A stretch of DNA of 64,000 bases from Rhodoferax sp. (lineage in GTDB: Bacteria; Pseudomonadota; Gammaproteobacteria; Burkholderiales; Burkholderiaceae_C), in assembly GCF_013297935.1 (NCBI RefSeq), contig NZ_JAAFIX010000002.1, positions 411,325 through 475,324 on the forward strand. Reading direction: 5' to 3'. The notes under the pieces were generated by a model, which did not search any database, had not been told where the DNA came from, and was given only the letters and a program-made list of their open reading frames with translations. The position numbers and the translations under genes were made by a program. Below, piece by piece: positions 10,484-17,817 of the stretch. Each line of letters begins with the position of its first letter. Within the stretch, counting starts at the first letter, position 1.

Positions 10484-11083
10484 ATGCACACACCCGACAC
10501 GCCCCGCTTCCTTGGTCTTGCGCCCTCCCGAATGCTGAGCCGGCGTGCGCTGATGGTCTGCGTGGCAGCTGCGGGACTGGGAAGTCCTGCTATTGCACAG
10601 GAGTCTGCCGGCAACCGCGCGTCTGCCGTTTTGTTGCCCTATGGCGCCGACTGGCTGCCCAAGGGCAGTGGCACTCTCAAGTTTTTTGGATTCAAGGCCT
10701 ACGACGCAACCCTATGGCTACCGGGTGCCAGCGGGGGCACTTTTAGTTTCGGGCGTGCCTTTGCGCTGGATATTCTCTACAACACCTCTGTGAAGGCGAG
10801 CGATATCAACAACACCTCGCTGATCGAAATGTCGCGCATCAGCGCTGCCACCCCTGAGCAAGTGCAGGCGTGGGCTGCGTTCATGGCATCCATGTTTGTC
10901 GACGTGAAGTCCGGGGACCGGCTGATCGGCGTCCATGTGCCGGGCGCTGGCGCCCGCTTCTTCCTGAATGGCAAACTCATCGGCGAGACGCCCGATAGCG
11001 GCTTCAGCGAAGCCTTTTTCAAAATCTGGTTAGACCCTAAAGCCCGCAAGCCGGAATTGCGGGCGGCACTGCTAGGCCAATAA
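10484..11083 (+). CDS. Exported chalcone-isomerase-like protein
   Basis: The 199-residue product has a twin-Arg-like leader (SRRALMVCVAAAGLGSPAIAQ) and a mature part with the bacterial chalcone-isomerase-like fold pattern (LKFFGFKAYDATLWLP, FALDILYNTSVKASDI, GARFFLNGKLIGE). It is probably periplasmic; no enzymatic role is known for these proteins. ATG 10484 has no obvious ribosome site and is immediately preceded by a hairpin (GCGC-TAAAAATA-GCGC, 10467-10482). ATG 10532 (MLSRRALMV) would give a more usual signal peptide and is a real alternative. Confidence 0.78.
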   Translation: MHTPDTPRFLGLAPSRMLSRRALMVCVAAAGLGSPAIAQESAGNRASAVLLPYGADWLPKGSGTLKFFGFKAYDATLWLPGASGGTFSFGRAFALDILYNTSVKASDINNTSLIEMSRISAATPEQVQAWAAFMASMFVDVKSGDRLIGVHVPGAGARFFLNGKLIGETPDSGFSEAFFKIWLDPKARKPELRAALLGQ

Positions 11084-11089
11084 GCGGGC

Positions 11090-11305
11090 CTAGCGCGGGC
11101 TCCGCAAGGGGGTGAGCAGGTCGCTCAGGCCATTGTGGTCAATCTCATGCATGAGCTGCAACAAGCGACCGATTTCGTTACGGGGGAAGCCCTCACGGGC
11201 GAACCAGTTCAAATAATCGCCCGGTAAGTCCGCAATCAAGCGCCCCTGGTACTTGCCGAAAGGCATGGTGCGCTCTACCAGCTTTTGCAGGTCTTCAGCT
11301 TGCAT
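11090..11305 (-). CDS. DUF3820 family small protein
   Basis: The 71-residue product has the family core MPFGKYQGRLIADLPGDYLNWFA. The Pfam label for this family is 'putative quorum-sensing-regulated virulence factor', but its function is unknown. It lies 24 bp downstream of the SUI1-like gene on the same strand and ends 6 bp from the convergent chalcone-isomerase-like gene. Confidence 0.85.
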   Translation of the reverse strand: MQAEDLQKLVERTMPFGKYQGRLIADLPGDYLNWFAREGFPRNEIGRLLQLMHEIDHNGLSDLLTPLRSPR

Positions 11306-11329
11306 GGTTGCCTGAAATGGCGACGCAGG

Positions 11330-11692
11330 TCATCCACCGGCCCGCTTGACCGTGAAGCCTTGTGCAACGAGCGAGGCCATGACCTTGTCGACATGGTCGC
11401 CTTGCACCTCGATCACCCCCTCTTTGACCGTGCCACCGGAGCCACAGGCCGCTTTGAGCTTTTTGCCCAATGCGATCAAGGCTTCATCATCCAGCGGGAC
11501 GCCCCGCACCAAGGTCACGCCTTTGCCGGCCCGGCCTTTGGTTTCGCGGGACACACGCACAATTCCATCGCCCGCCGGGCGCTTGATCTGGTGGCAGGTG
11601 CAGGCCGCGATGGCAAAGCGGCAAGTCGGGCAGGTACGGCCCACTTCCGTGGAGTACACCAGCCCGCCCAAATCAGAGAGGGTTTTTTTCAT
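11330..11692 (-). CDS. yciH: SUI1/eIF1-like translation factor (YciH type)
   Basis: The 120-residue protein has a Cys-rich N-terminus (TCPTCRFAIAACTC) and the SUI1 fold with conserved KGRAGKGVTLVRGVP and GCGSGGTVK-like (ACGSGGTVKEGVIEVQGDH) segments. Bacterial homologues resemble eIF1 and can influence initiation fidelity in vitro; the physiological role is unclear. It lies 19 bp after the OmpA-like gene. Confidence 0.9.
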   Translation of the reverse strand: MKKTLSDLGGLVYSTEVGRTCPTCRFAIAACTCHQIKRPAGDGIVRVSRETKGRAGKGVTLVRGVPLDDEALIALGKKLKAACGSGGTVKEGVIEVQGDHVDKVMASLVAQGFTVKRAGG

Positions 11693-11711
11693 ACGCGTCG
11701 GCCGCCCGGAA

Positions 11712-12299
11712 TCAGCGAATGATGATTTCCGCGCGCCGGTTGCGGGGTTCGTTCACATTGGCCTCTGTGGGTACAACGGGCTCGCGCTCACCCCGTCCGA
11801 TTGCCACTACCAAGTCCGGCGAAAAGCCCCGCTCGATGAGCAAGGCCCGCACGGCCTGTGCGCGTTGCAAGGAGAGTGCATCGTTGGCAGCCGGACTGCC
11901 GGTACGGTCGGTGTGACCTACAACCTGAATTTCTCCGCCGCTACGGGCTTTGGCTTGTTCCAGAATCTGGGGCAATTGCGCTTCAGACTCCGCGGTGAGC
12001 CGCGAGGTGCCGGGCTCAAACTGCAAGGCCAGCCGCGTTGCAACCGGCAAAGGAAGGGCCAGCAACTGTCCATGCGCCGCCTGCACGGCCTCCGCGCTGG
12101 ACTGCTCTGTTTGCAAGCGACCATCGCGCTGCTGGGCAGCCGTTTGATAGGGGCGCACCAAATCCGCCACACCCGCAGATCCCGTTACCTGTACTGCTGT
12201 GTTGCGCCCCTCGCTATCCGGTAGCAAAGTGACCCGACTGATGGGGGTACAGGCCTGTAGCGCAACCGACAGCCCAAGCACTACGAGACGCCGGCTCAT
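11712..12299 (-). CDS. OmpA-family peptidoglycan-binding lipoprotein
   Basis: The 195-residue product has a lipoprotein signal with lipobox LQAC (Cys17), a coiled central region rich in Ala/Gln, and a C-terminal OmpA-like domain (FEPGTSRLT, VVGHTDRTGS, ending NEPRNRRAEIIIR) that binds diaminopimelate in peptidoglycan. The start codon overlaps the stop of the upstream fecR-like gene by 4 bp, so the two act as a unit, probably at the outer membrane-peptidoglycan interface. Confidence 0.9.
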   Translation of the reverse strand: MSRRLVVLGLSVALQACTPISRVTLLPDSEGRNTAVQVTGSAGVADLVRPYQTAAQQRDGRLQTEQSSAEAVQAAHGQLLALPLPVATRLALQFEPGTSRLTAESEAQLPQILEQAKARSGGEIQVVGHTDRTGSPAANDALSLQRAQAVRALLIERGFSPDLVVAIGRGEREPVVPTEANVNEPRNRRAEIIIR

Positions 12300-12769
12300 A
12301 GCACCTCCACGATGAAATCTGTACCACGCACACTCACGGTGGACGTGGGTGTAATCACCTTGACATTCTCGGGTTGCACCTTACCCAACAGGCCTGTCAC
12401 CATGCGGATGGAGCCTTGCAATAAGCGCACCATCAAACTGCCCTCTTGCGTGACGCCATTGAACTGAAACCGTGACAGATCGACCGTCGTGCCGGGCCCG
12501 ATTGAGATGGTGGTTCCATCCCTCAACATGAGCACCGCAGCGCCTTGTGCATCGGTTTGCACCCGGTCGGCTTCATTCAAAGGACTCCCGGAGGTCGCTA
12601 CCCGCTTCGCCTCCCCCTGAAGCACACTCACGCCCCCTTGCACAGTCTTGAAAGTGCCACTGCGGGCGTCTTGAGCCCATGCGGAATGGCTATGCAAAGC
12701 CAGCAGACAAACGCCCGCCAACAGGGCATGACGCAGCAGGGCCGGGGAATAAAAGTACGGGTTAGTCAT
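12296..12769 (-). CDS. Exported FecR-domain protein
   Basis: The 157-residue product has a signal peptide (cleavage near HSAWAQ, residue 33) and one FecR beta-domain (GGVSVLQGEAKRVATSGSPL, LMLRDGTTISIGPGTTVDL, ending TPTSTVSVRGTDFIVEVL). There is no TonB-regulator N-terminal region, so this is the standalone periplasmic form. In this group such FecR-OmpA pairs often sit beside a CHASE2 adenylate cyclase; none is present here. Confidence 0.87.
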   Translation of the reverse strand: MTNPYFYSPALLRHALLAGVCLLALHSHSAWAQDARSGTFKTVQGGVSVLQGEAKRVATSGSPLNEADRVQTDAQGAAVLMLRDGTTISIGPGTTVDLSRFQFNGVTQEGSLMVRLLQGSIRMVTGLLGKVQPENVKVITPTSTVSVRGTDFIVEVL

Positions 12770-12841
12770 AGCCTGTGATGTTAGCGGATGGTTCCACGAT
12801 GCGCCTTGGGGTTGCCAGTGCCAAAGCTCAACACATAAAAC

Positions 12842-12870
12842 ACTATCATTTTCATAGCAGCCTGCGCAAC
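12842..12870 (+). repeat. Left-half copy of the dispersed element
   Basis: The left arm CTATCATTTTCATAG is followed by CAGCCTGCGCA. The right half is not recognisable. It lies between the divergent fecR-like and 75-residue genes and could form a hairpin in either transcript. Confidence 0.55.
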
Positions 12871-12928
12871 CAAATCAAGCGTGGTGTGCGAAAATGGCGC
12901 ACAACCACTACAGGCACCCTCAAGAACC

Positions 12929-13156
12929 ATGTCCCGTCCCAGCGTTTGGGCCACCAAAGTGGCAGCACTCATCAAAGGCAACAACAGCCAGGCTGCGCTT
13001 GCACAAATCAAAGTCGCCCCCACGGTCAAAGACTTGCAACAACTGCGCGCCCTGATGACCGCCGACGGCAGCCTACTCAAACACCGCCTCATTGACGAGG
13101 CCACCCGCGACCAGATCGTGGCACTCTCCGCCCCCCGCCTGCACCGCTCGCCCTGA
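12929..13156 (+). CDS. Unrecognised 75-residue protein coupled to the NRPS gene
   Basis: It begins MSRPSVWATKVAALIKGNNS and is basic, mostly helical in appearance, with no signal peptide or membrane segment. It is not an MbtH-like protein: the family's Trp/Pro signature is absent and there is no similarity I can see. The frame is open further upstream (to 12881), but ATG 12929 is the plausible start. The stop overlaps the NRPS start as TGATG (13154-13158), which argues for a real, translationally coupled gene. Function unknown; an accessory role for the synthetase is suggested by context only. Confidence 0.6.
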   Translation: MSRPSVWATKVAALIKGNNSQAALAQIKVAPTVKDLQQLRALMTADGSLLKHRLIDEATRDQIVALSAPRLHRSP

Positions 13157-16100
13157 TGTCTTTTGGTTCGTTTTCGCCCGGCTCAGAGGGCGGTCTTGTC
13201 CTGCGCGGCCCGGACATGCCAGAGCTGTTGCGCCCGGAAATTCTGGCCGACCTGTTTGAAGCCAGCGCACTGCGCTCACCTCACGTCATCGCCCTGACCG
13301 ATGGAGTGACCAGCCTCACCTACGAAGAACTGAATACGCAGGCTGACCGCGCCGCGAACCACCTGCTGGCAAACGGCATTGGTGGCGGCGACATGGTGGG
13401 CTTGTGGCTGCCCCGGGGCATTCCGCTGTTGGTAATGCAACTGGCCATTGCCAAAACCGGTGCCGCTTGGCTCCCTATGGATGCCGACACCCCTGCCGAG
13501 CGGGTGTGGACCTGCCTGGAAGATGCCGCAGCCAAAGGATTGATCAGCAGCCTCGACAGGGCAGCGCCATTCGCCCCAAATATGGAGGCAAAAGGCATTC
13601 CCCTGTGGACCCTGGAAAACCTCAGCGCCGAGGCCCCGCCCCGTCGACGCACGCGCTACAGCCCAGACCATCCGGCCTATGTGATTTACACCTCCGGCTC
13701 CACCGGCAAGCCCAAGGGCATCAGCATCACCCAAGGCAGCATTTGCCACTTTTTGCGCAGTGAGAACGTGCGATTGGGCGTTCGGGCGTCAGACCTCGTG
13801 TACCAAGGCTTCTCGGTGGCATTTGACATGTCGTTCGAGGAAATCTGGATCAGCTACCTCGTCGGGGCCACTCTCTTTGTCGCTACCAAGGAAGTCGCCA
13901 GCGATATCGAGAGCTTGCCCGGCGTGTTGGAGCGCCATGGCATCACCGTGCTGCACGCCGTGCCGACCTTGTTGGGCTTGCTCAACCGCGACATTCCGGG
14001 GCTGCGCATCATCAACCTCGGTGGCGAAATGTGTCCACCTGCCCTAGTGGACCGCTGGGCGCGCGCCGGACGGCAGGTGTTCAACACTTATGGGCCTACA
14101 GAGGCGACCGTGTCTGCCAGCCTCGCCGAGTTACATGCGGGCGAGCCGGTGACCATCGGCCAGCCCCTGCCGAACTATGGCCTGATGGTGCTGGATGTGA
14201 ATAGCACTGGGGACCTGCAATTGGTGCCCCATGGCGCGACCGGCGAGCTGTGCATTACCGGCCCGGGTGTGGCTGCCGGTTATCTGGGCCGCCCGGATTT
14301 GACAGCCGAAAAATTCCTGCCCAACCCCTGGTCCACTGGCACCCACGACCAGCGGCTGTACCGCACCGGGGACTTGGCCTGCATCACGCCGGAGGGACAG
14401 GTGCAGTGTCTTGGCCGCACGGACGACCAGGTCAAGATCCGCGGCTTCCGGGTAGAGCTGGGCGAGATTGAGTCCGCGCTGTGTGACCAGCACGGCGTGG
14501 CGGCAGCCGCCGTCATCCTGCGAGTGGAAGATGGCGTGGAGCAGCTGATCGCCTTTCTGGTGGGCGACGAGGTGCATGCACCCGCATTGCGCCATGCGCT
14601 GACGGAACGTTTGCCCGCCTACATGGTGCCCGGCCACTTCGAAGTACTGCCGGCCATGCCGCGGCTGGCCTCGGGCAAAATCGATCGCAAGCAGCTCAAG
14701 GCGCTAGCGCTGAGTCAGCCGGCTGTGGCCGACACCGGGTCCGACACACCGCACACACCTGCGGAGCACGTACTGTTTGCCGCGCTAAGCCATCTGTTCG
14801 CCGGGCAGGCTATCCGGCGCACTGCGGACTTCTTTACCGACCTGGGTGGGCACTCGCTGTTCGCTGCACGTCTGGCCTCGCGCCTGCGGCAACAACCGGG
14901 CTACGCCCATGTGACGGTGCGTGACATCTACCAACACCGCACGGTGGGCGCGATTGCACAAGCCATGGACGCGCCACGGGCTGATGCCATCAATGTCGAC
15001 ACCACATGGGCACCACCCGGCACCTGGCAACGTTGGCGCTGCGGCATCGCGCAGGCGGCGGCGACTCCGTGGCTGGTTGCCATGCGCATGGGCCAGTGGC
15101 TGGCGCCTTTCTTCACCTACCACTTCTTCACGGGTGAGCCGGAGGACTCTATTCCTGTGGCGATTGCCGCCTCCGTACTGGCCTATCTGATCGCCACTAT
15201 TTTGGAGTTCGCGGTAGCGATCGCCGGTAAGTGGTTACTCATGGGGCGCATGAAGCCCGGTAGCTACCCGCTGTGGGGGCTCACCTACTACCGCTGGTGG
15301 CTGGCGGACCGGCTGCTGGAGGCAGCACCGGTGTATTTGCTCAGCGGCTCGTCCATGTATGGCTGGTGGCTGCGTGCCTTGGGGGCCAAGGTGGGGCATG
15401 ATGTAGTGATCGGCTCCATCACGCTGCGCGTGCCTCACTTGCTGACCATTGGGGATGGTTGCAGCATCGGCAATGCGGCGAATTTCGAAAACGCGCGGGT
15501 GGAACATGGTTTGCTACGTATCGGCACCATCACCCTAGAAGCGAACAGCGCAGTGAATTCCTACGCCGTGCTGGAGGGCAACACCCGCTTGCAAGCATGG
15601 GCCCATTTGGAAGGCCAGTCCGCGCTTCGCGATGGACAGACCATTCCCGCCGAGCGCGTGTGGGCGGGCTCACCGGCAAGGGATGTGGGCCGCTTTGAGC
15701 GTGAGGCACAAAAGCCCCGGCCGGTGCTGACGCGTACCACCCAGTGGCTTGAAGGTATGTACTTCGTGGTTGGTGCCTTGCTGATTACCACGCTGTTTTT
15801 CCTGCCCGTGTTTCCCAGCTTTGTGCTGATCGATTGGATCGATGAAAACGAGCTGTTTCCGTGGATGGCCTCGAACGAGCTGGGTTGGCAACTCTTGAAG
15901 TATTTTGTGTTGGCTTTTCCGGCAGCCGCTGTGCTGCTGGTGTGCACGGCACTGCTGTCGGCAGGCATAAGGTGGACGGTGCTCCCCCGGATGCGCCCCG
16001 GCAGCTGGCCGGTGCACAGCCCGCTCTACTGCGCCAAGTGGCTGGTGAACCAGATTCAGGAATCCAGCCTGCAGGTGGTGCACGGCGTGTATGCGACGCT

Positions 16101-17169
16101 CTACGCGCCCTGGTGGTACCGCCTGCTAGGTGCCAAAGTGGGCCGCGATGCCGAAATTTCATCGGCTCTGGGCCTGGTGCCTGACATGCTGACCTTGGGC
16201 GACGAGACCTTTATCGCCGACGCGGTGATGTTGGGCGATGAGCACATCGACGGCGGCTGGATGAGCATGCAGCCCACGGTCATTTCCAAACGCAGTTTCG
16301 TGGGCAATGGCTCCTATATTCCGGATGGAACGGTGTTGCCGGAGAACGTGCTGATCGGTGTGCACTCCACTGCCCCGGCCAACGCGCACATGAAGAACGG
16401 GGACACCTGGTTGGGTTCCCCGCCCTTGCACTTGCCAGCACGGGAAGAGACTGCTGTATTCCCCGAATCACTCACTTTCAAGCCGTCACCGGGTCGCCGT
16501 TTGGCGCGGGGGCTGATTGAAGGCTTCCGCATCGTGGCGCCCCATGCCATTGTGATTTCCGTGGGCTACACCATCGTTCTCAAAGTGATGCCGTATGCGG
16601 GTGAAGGGCTGTGGTGGACGGTGATCGGCTACCTGACTATTTCCGGCCTGCTGTACGGTCTAGGAACCTACCTTTTTGTGGTCGCACTCAAGTGGCTGCT
16701 GATGGGCCGCTACCGCAAGCGCAGCACCCCGATGTGGACACCCTTCGTCTGGCTGTCTGAAGGTGTGACCAACTTGTTTGAAGGCATTGCCGTGCCGAAT
16801 TTCATGCGCTACCTGCGCGGCACGCCCTGGCTCCCGGTGGCGTTCAACTTGCTGGGTTGCCACATCGGTAAAGGCGTGTATTTGGACACCACCGACATCA
16901 CCGAATTTGATTGTGTGTATATCGGCGACTACAGCGAACTCAACGCCCTCACCTGCCCGCAAACTCACTTGTTTGAAGACCGGGTGATGAAGATCGACGA
17001 TGTGCGCATTGCCGATCGCGTGTACCTCGCACCGCGCAGCGCGGTGCTCTACAGCGCAGAGGTAGGCTCCGGAGCGTGGCTCGGCCCTCTCACCCTGGTG
17101 ATGAAGGGGGAAAGCATTCCTGCCGCCAGCAAGTGGAGTGGTTGCCCGGCGGCACCCACAGCAGCCTGA
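13156..17169 (+). CDS. Pls/PosA-type single-module membrane NRPS
   Basis: The 1337-residue synthetase has an adenylation domain (about 25-515: A3 YTSGSTGKPKG at 178-188, A5 NTYGPTEAT at 310-318, A7 YRTGD at 402-406, A10 ASGKIDRK with K508), a carrier domain (DLGGHSL, phosphopantetheine Ser567), then three tandem blocks of membrane helices plus a left-handed-beta-helix-like domain (LbH at about 740-840, 990-1090 and 1230-1330; helices near 665-695, 866-940 and 1125-1182). There is no condensation or thioesterase domain. This is the layout of epsilon-poly-lysine synthetase and relatives, where the LbH blocks catalyse repeated isopeptide bond formation. In the A4 region FDMSFEE gives D224, M225 and E228 at specificity positions 235, 236 and 239; D binds the alpha-amino group, and the acidic E suggests a cationic substrate such as Orn, Lys or Dab. 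Product inferred, not known. Bracketed by the coupled small ORF and a PPTase. Confidence 0.9.
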   Translation: MSFGSFSPGSEGGLVLRGPDMPELLRPEILADLFEASALRSPHVIALTDGVTSLTYEELNTQADRAANHLLANGIGGGDMVGLWLPRGIPLLVMQLAIAKTGAAWLPMDADTPAERVWTCLEDAAAKGLISSLDRAAPFAPNMEAKGIPLWTLENLSAEAPPRRRTRYSPDHPAYVIYTSGSTGKPKGISITQGSICHFLRSENVRLGVRASDLVYQGFSVAFDMSFEEIWISYLVGATLFVATKEVASDIESLPGVLERHGITVLHAVPTLLGLLNRDIPGLRIINLGGEMCPPALVDRWARAGRQVFNTYGPTEATVSASLAELHAGEPVTIGQPLPNYGLMVLDVNSTGDLQLVPHGATGELCITGPGVAAGYLGRPDLTAEKFLPNPWSTGTHDQRLYRTGDLACITPEGQVQCLGRTDDQVKIRGFRVELGEIESALCDQHGVAAAAVILRVEDGVEQLIAFLVGDEVHAPALRHALTERLPAYMVPGHFEVLPAMPRLASGKIDRKQLKALALSQPAVADTGSDTPHTPAEHVLFAALSHLFAGQAIRRTADFFTDLGGHSLFAARLASRLRQQPGYAHVTVRDIYQHRTVGAIAQAMDAPRADAINVDTTWAPPGTWQRWRCGIAQAAATPWLVAMRMGQWLAPFFTYHFFTGEPEDSIPVAIAASVLAYLIATILEFAVAIAGKWLLMGRMKPGSYPLWGLTYYRWWLADRLLEAAPVYLLSGSSMYGWWLRALGAKVGHDVVIGSITLRVPHLLTIGDGCSIGNAANFENARVEHGLLRIGTITLEANSAVNSYAVLEGNTRLQAWAHLEGQSALRDGQTIPAERVWAGSPARDVGRFEREAQKPRPVLTRTTQWLEGMYFVVGALLITTLFFLPVFPSFVLIDWIDENELFPWMASNELGWQLLKYFVLAFPAAAVLLVCTALLSAGIRWTVLPRMRPGSWPVHSPLYCAKWLVNQIQESSLQVVHGVYATLYAPWWYRLLGAKVGRDAEISSALGLVPDMLTLGDETFIADAVMLGDEHIDGGWMSMQPTVISKRSFVGNGSYIPDGTVLPENVLIGVHSTAPANAHMKNGDTWLGSPPLHLPAREETAVFPESLTFKPSPGRRLARGLIEGFRIVAPHAIVISVGYTIVLKVMPYAGEGLWWTVIGYLTISGLLYGLGTYLFVVALKWLLMGRYRKRSTPMWTPFVWLSEGVTNLFEGIAVPNFMRYLRGTPWLPVAFNLLGCHIGKGVYLDTTDITEFDCVYIGDYSELNALTCPQTHLFEDRVMKIDDVRIADRVYLAPRSAVLYSAEVGSGAWLGPLTLVMKGESIPAASKWSGCPAAPTAA

Positions 17170-17185
17170 TCCCAGCGAAGCCGTG

Positions 17186-17806
17186 ATGCAGCCTGTGCGC
17201 GTCCATAACCAGTTCAGTGATGAAGCTGCGCAGGACTTGCGCGAACAGGAACTCGTGCTTTTCACTTTAGCGCTGCGCCCCGGCCTCCCGCGCGCAGAAG
17301 CGCGCCAGCTAGCCAGGGCAACATTGCAGCATGCTTTGCAACGCCATCTCGGACGCGAAGCCCATGCTATCTCGATCGAAACGGTGCCGGGCAATGCGCC
17401 AGTCGTTATGGTTGGAGGCCGACGAGTCCATGTGTCATTGAGCTATGAATCAGACAGGGCATTCATTGCCATCGACATGCACGGGCCCATCGGTATTGAT
17501 GCGGCGGCTGTCGGGCACCAAGCAGAATGGTTTGAAGAATGCGTCGGGGTGGCCAATGAGTATTTGCCGCCCTCCATATCGCAAAAAATTAAAGCCTTGG
17601 CAGGCCTTGAGCGTGCCACTGCCTTTGCCGCAGCGTGGGCCCTGCACGAAGCTCGACTTAAATGCTTGGGCTTGCCACTCCAAGAATGGACCAATGAACT
17701 CGACACACAGTTGGCTGCGACGCGAGGGGGCTCCATCTGTGACCACGAAGGCTTCATGGCGGCCTATGCGCGGAAGGACAGAAAGAATTCGCAGATGGCA
17801 GGCTAA
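17186..17806 (+). CDS. Divergent Sfp-superfamily 4'-phosphopantetheinyl transferase
   Basis: The 206-residue protein has the PPTase superfamily order: VHVSLSYESDRAFIAI, then GIDAAAV (usually G[IV]DxE), then FAAAWALHEARLKCLGLPL (usually WxxKExxxK). The magnesium-binding Asp and the Glu of the third motif remain, but the second acid of the GIDxE motif is Ala and the motif-3 Lys is His. ATG 17186 is chosen; the frame runs on upstream to 17138 only inside the NRPS gene. It lies 16 bp after the NRPS stop and most likely converts its carrier Ser567 to the holo form. The window also holds acpS, the usual fatty-acid PPTase. Confidence 0.8.
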   Translation: MQPVRVHNQFSDEAAQDLREQELVLFTLALRPGLPRAEARQLARATLQHALQRHLGREAHAISIETVPGNAPVVMVGGRRVHVSLSYESDRAFIAIDMHGPIGIDAAAVGHQAEWFEECVGVANEYLPPSISQKIKALAGLERATAFAAAWALHEARLKCLGLPLQEWTNELDTQLAATRGGSICDHEGFMAAYARKDRKNSQMAG

Positions 17807-17817
17807 ACTGCCTCCTT

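Noticed and set aside
12929..13156. MbtH-like NRPS helper protein
   Set aside because: Size and position fit, but the conserved Trp/Pro/Ser pattern of MbtH proteins is absent.
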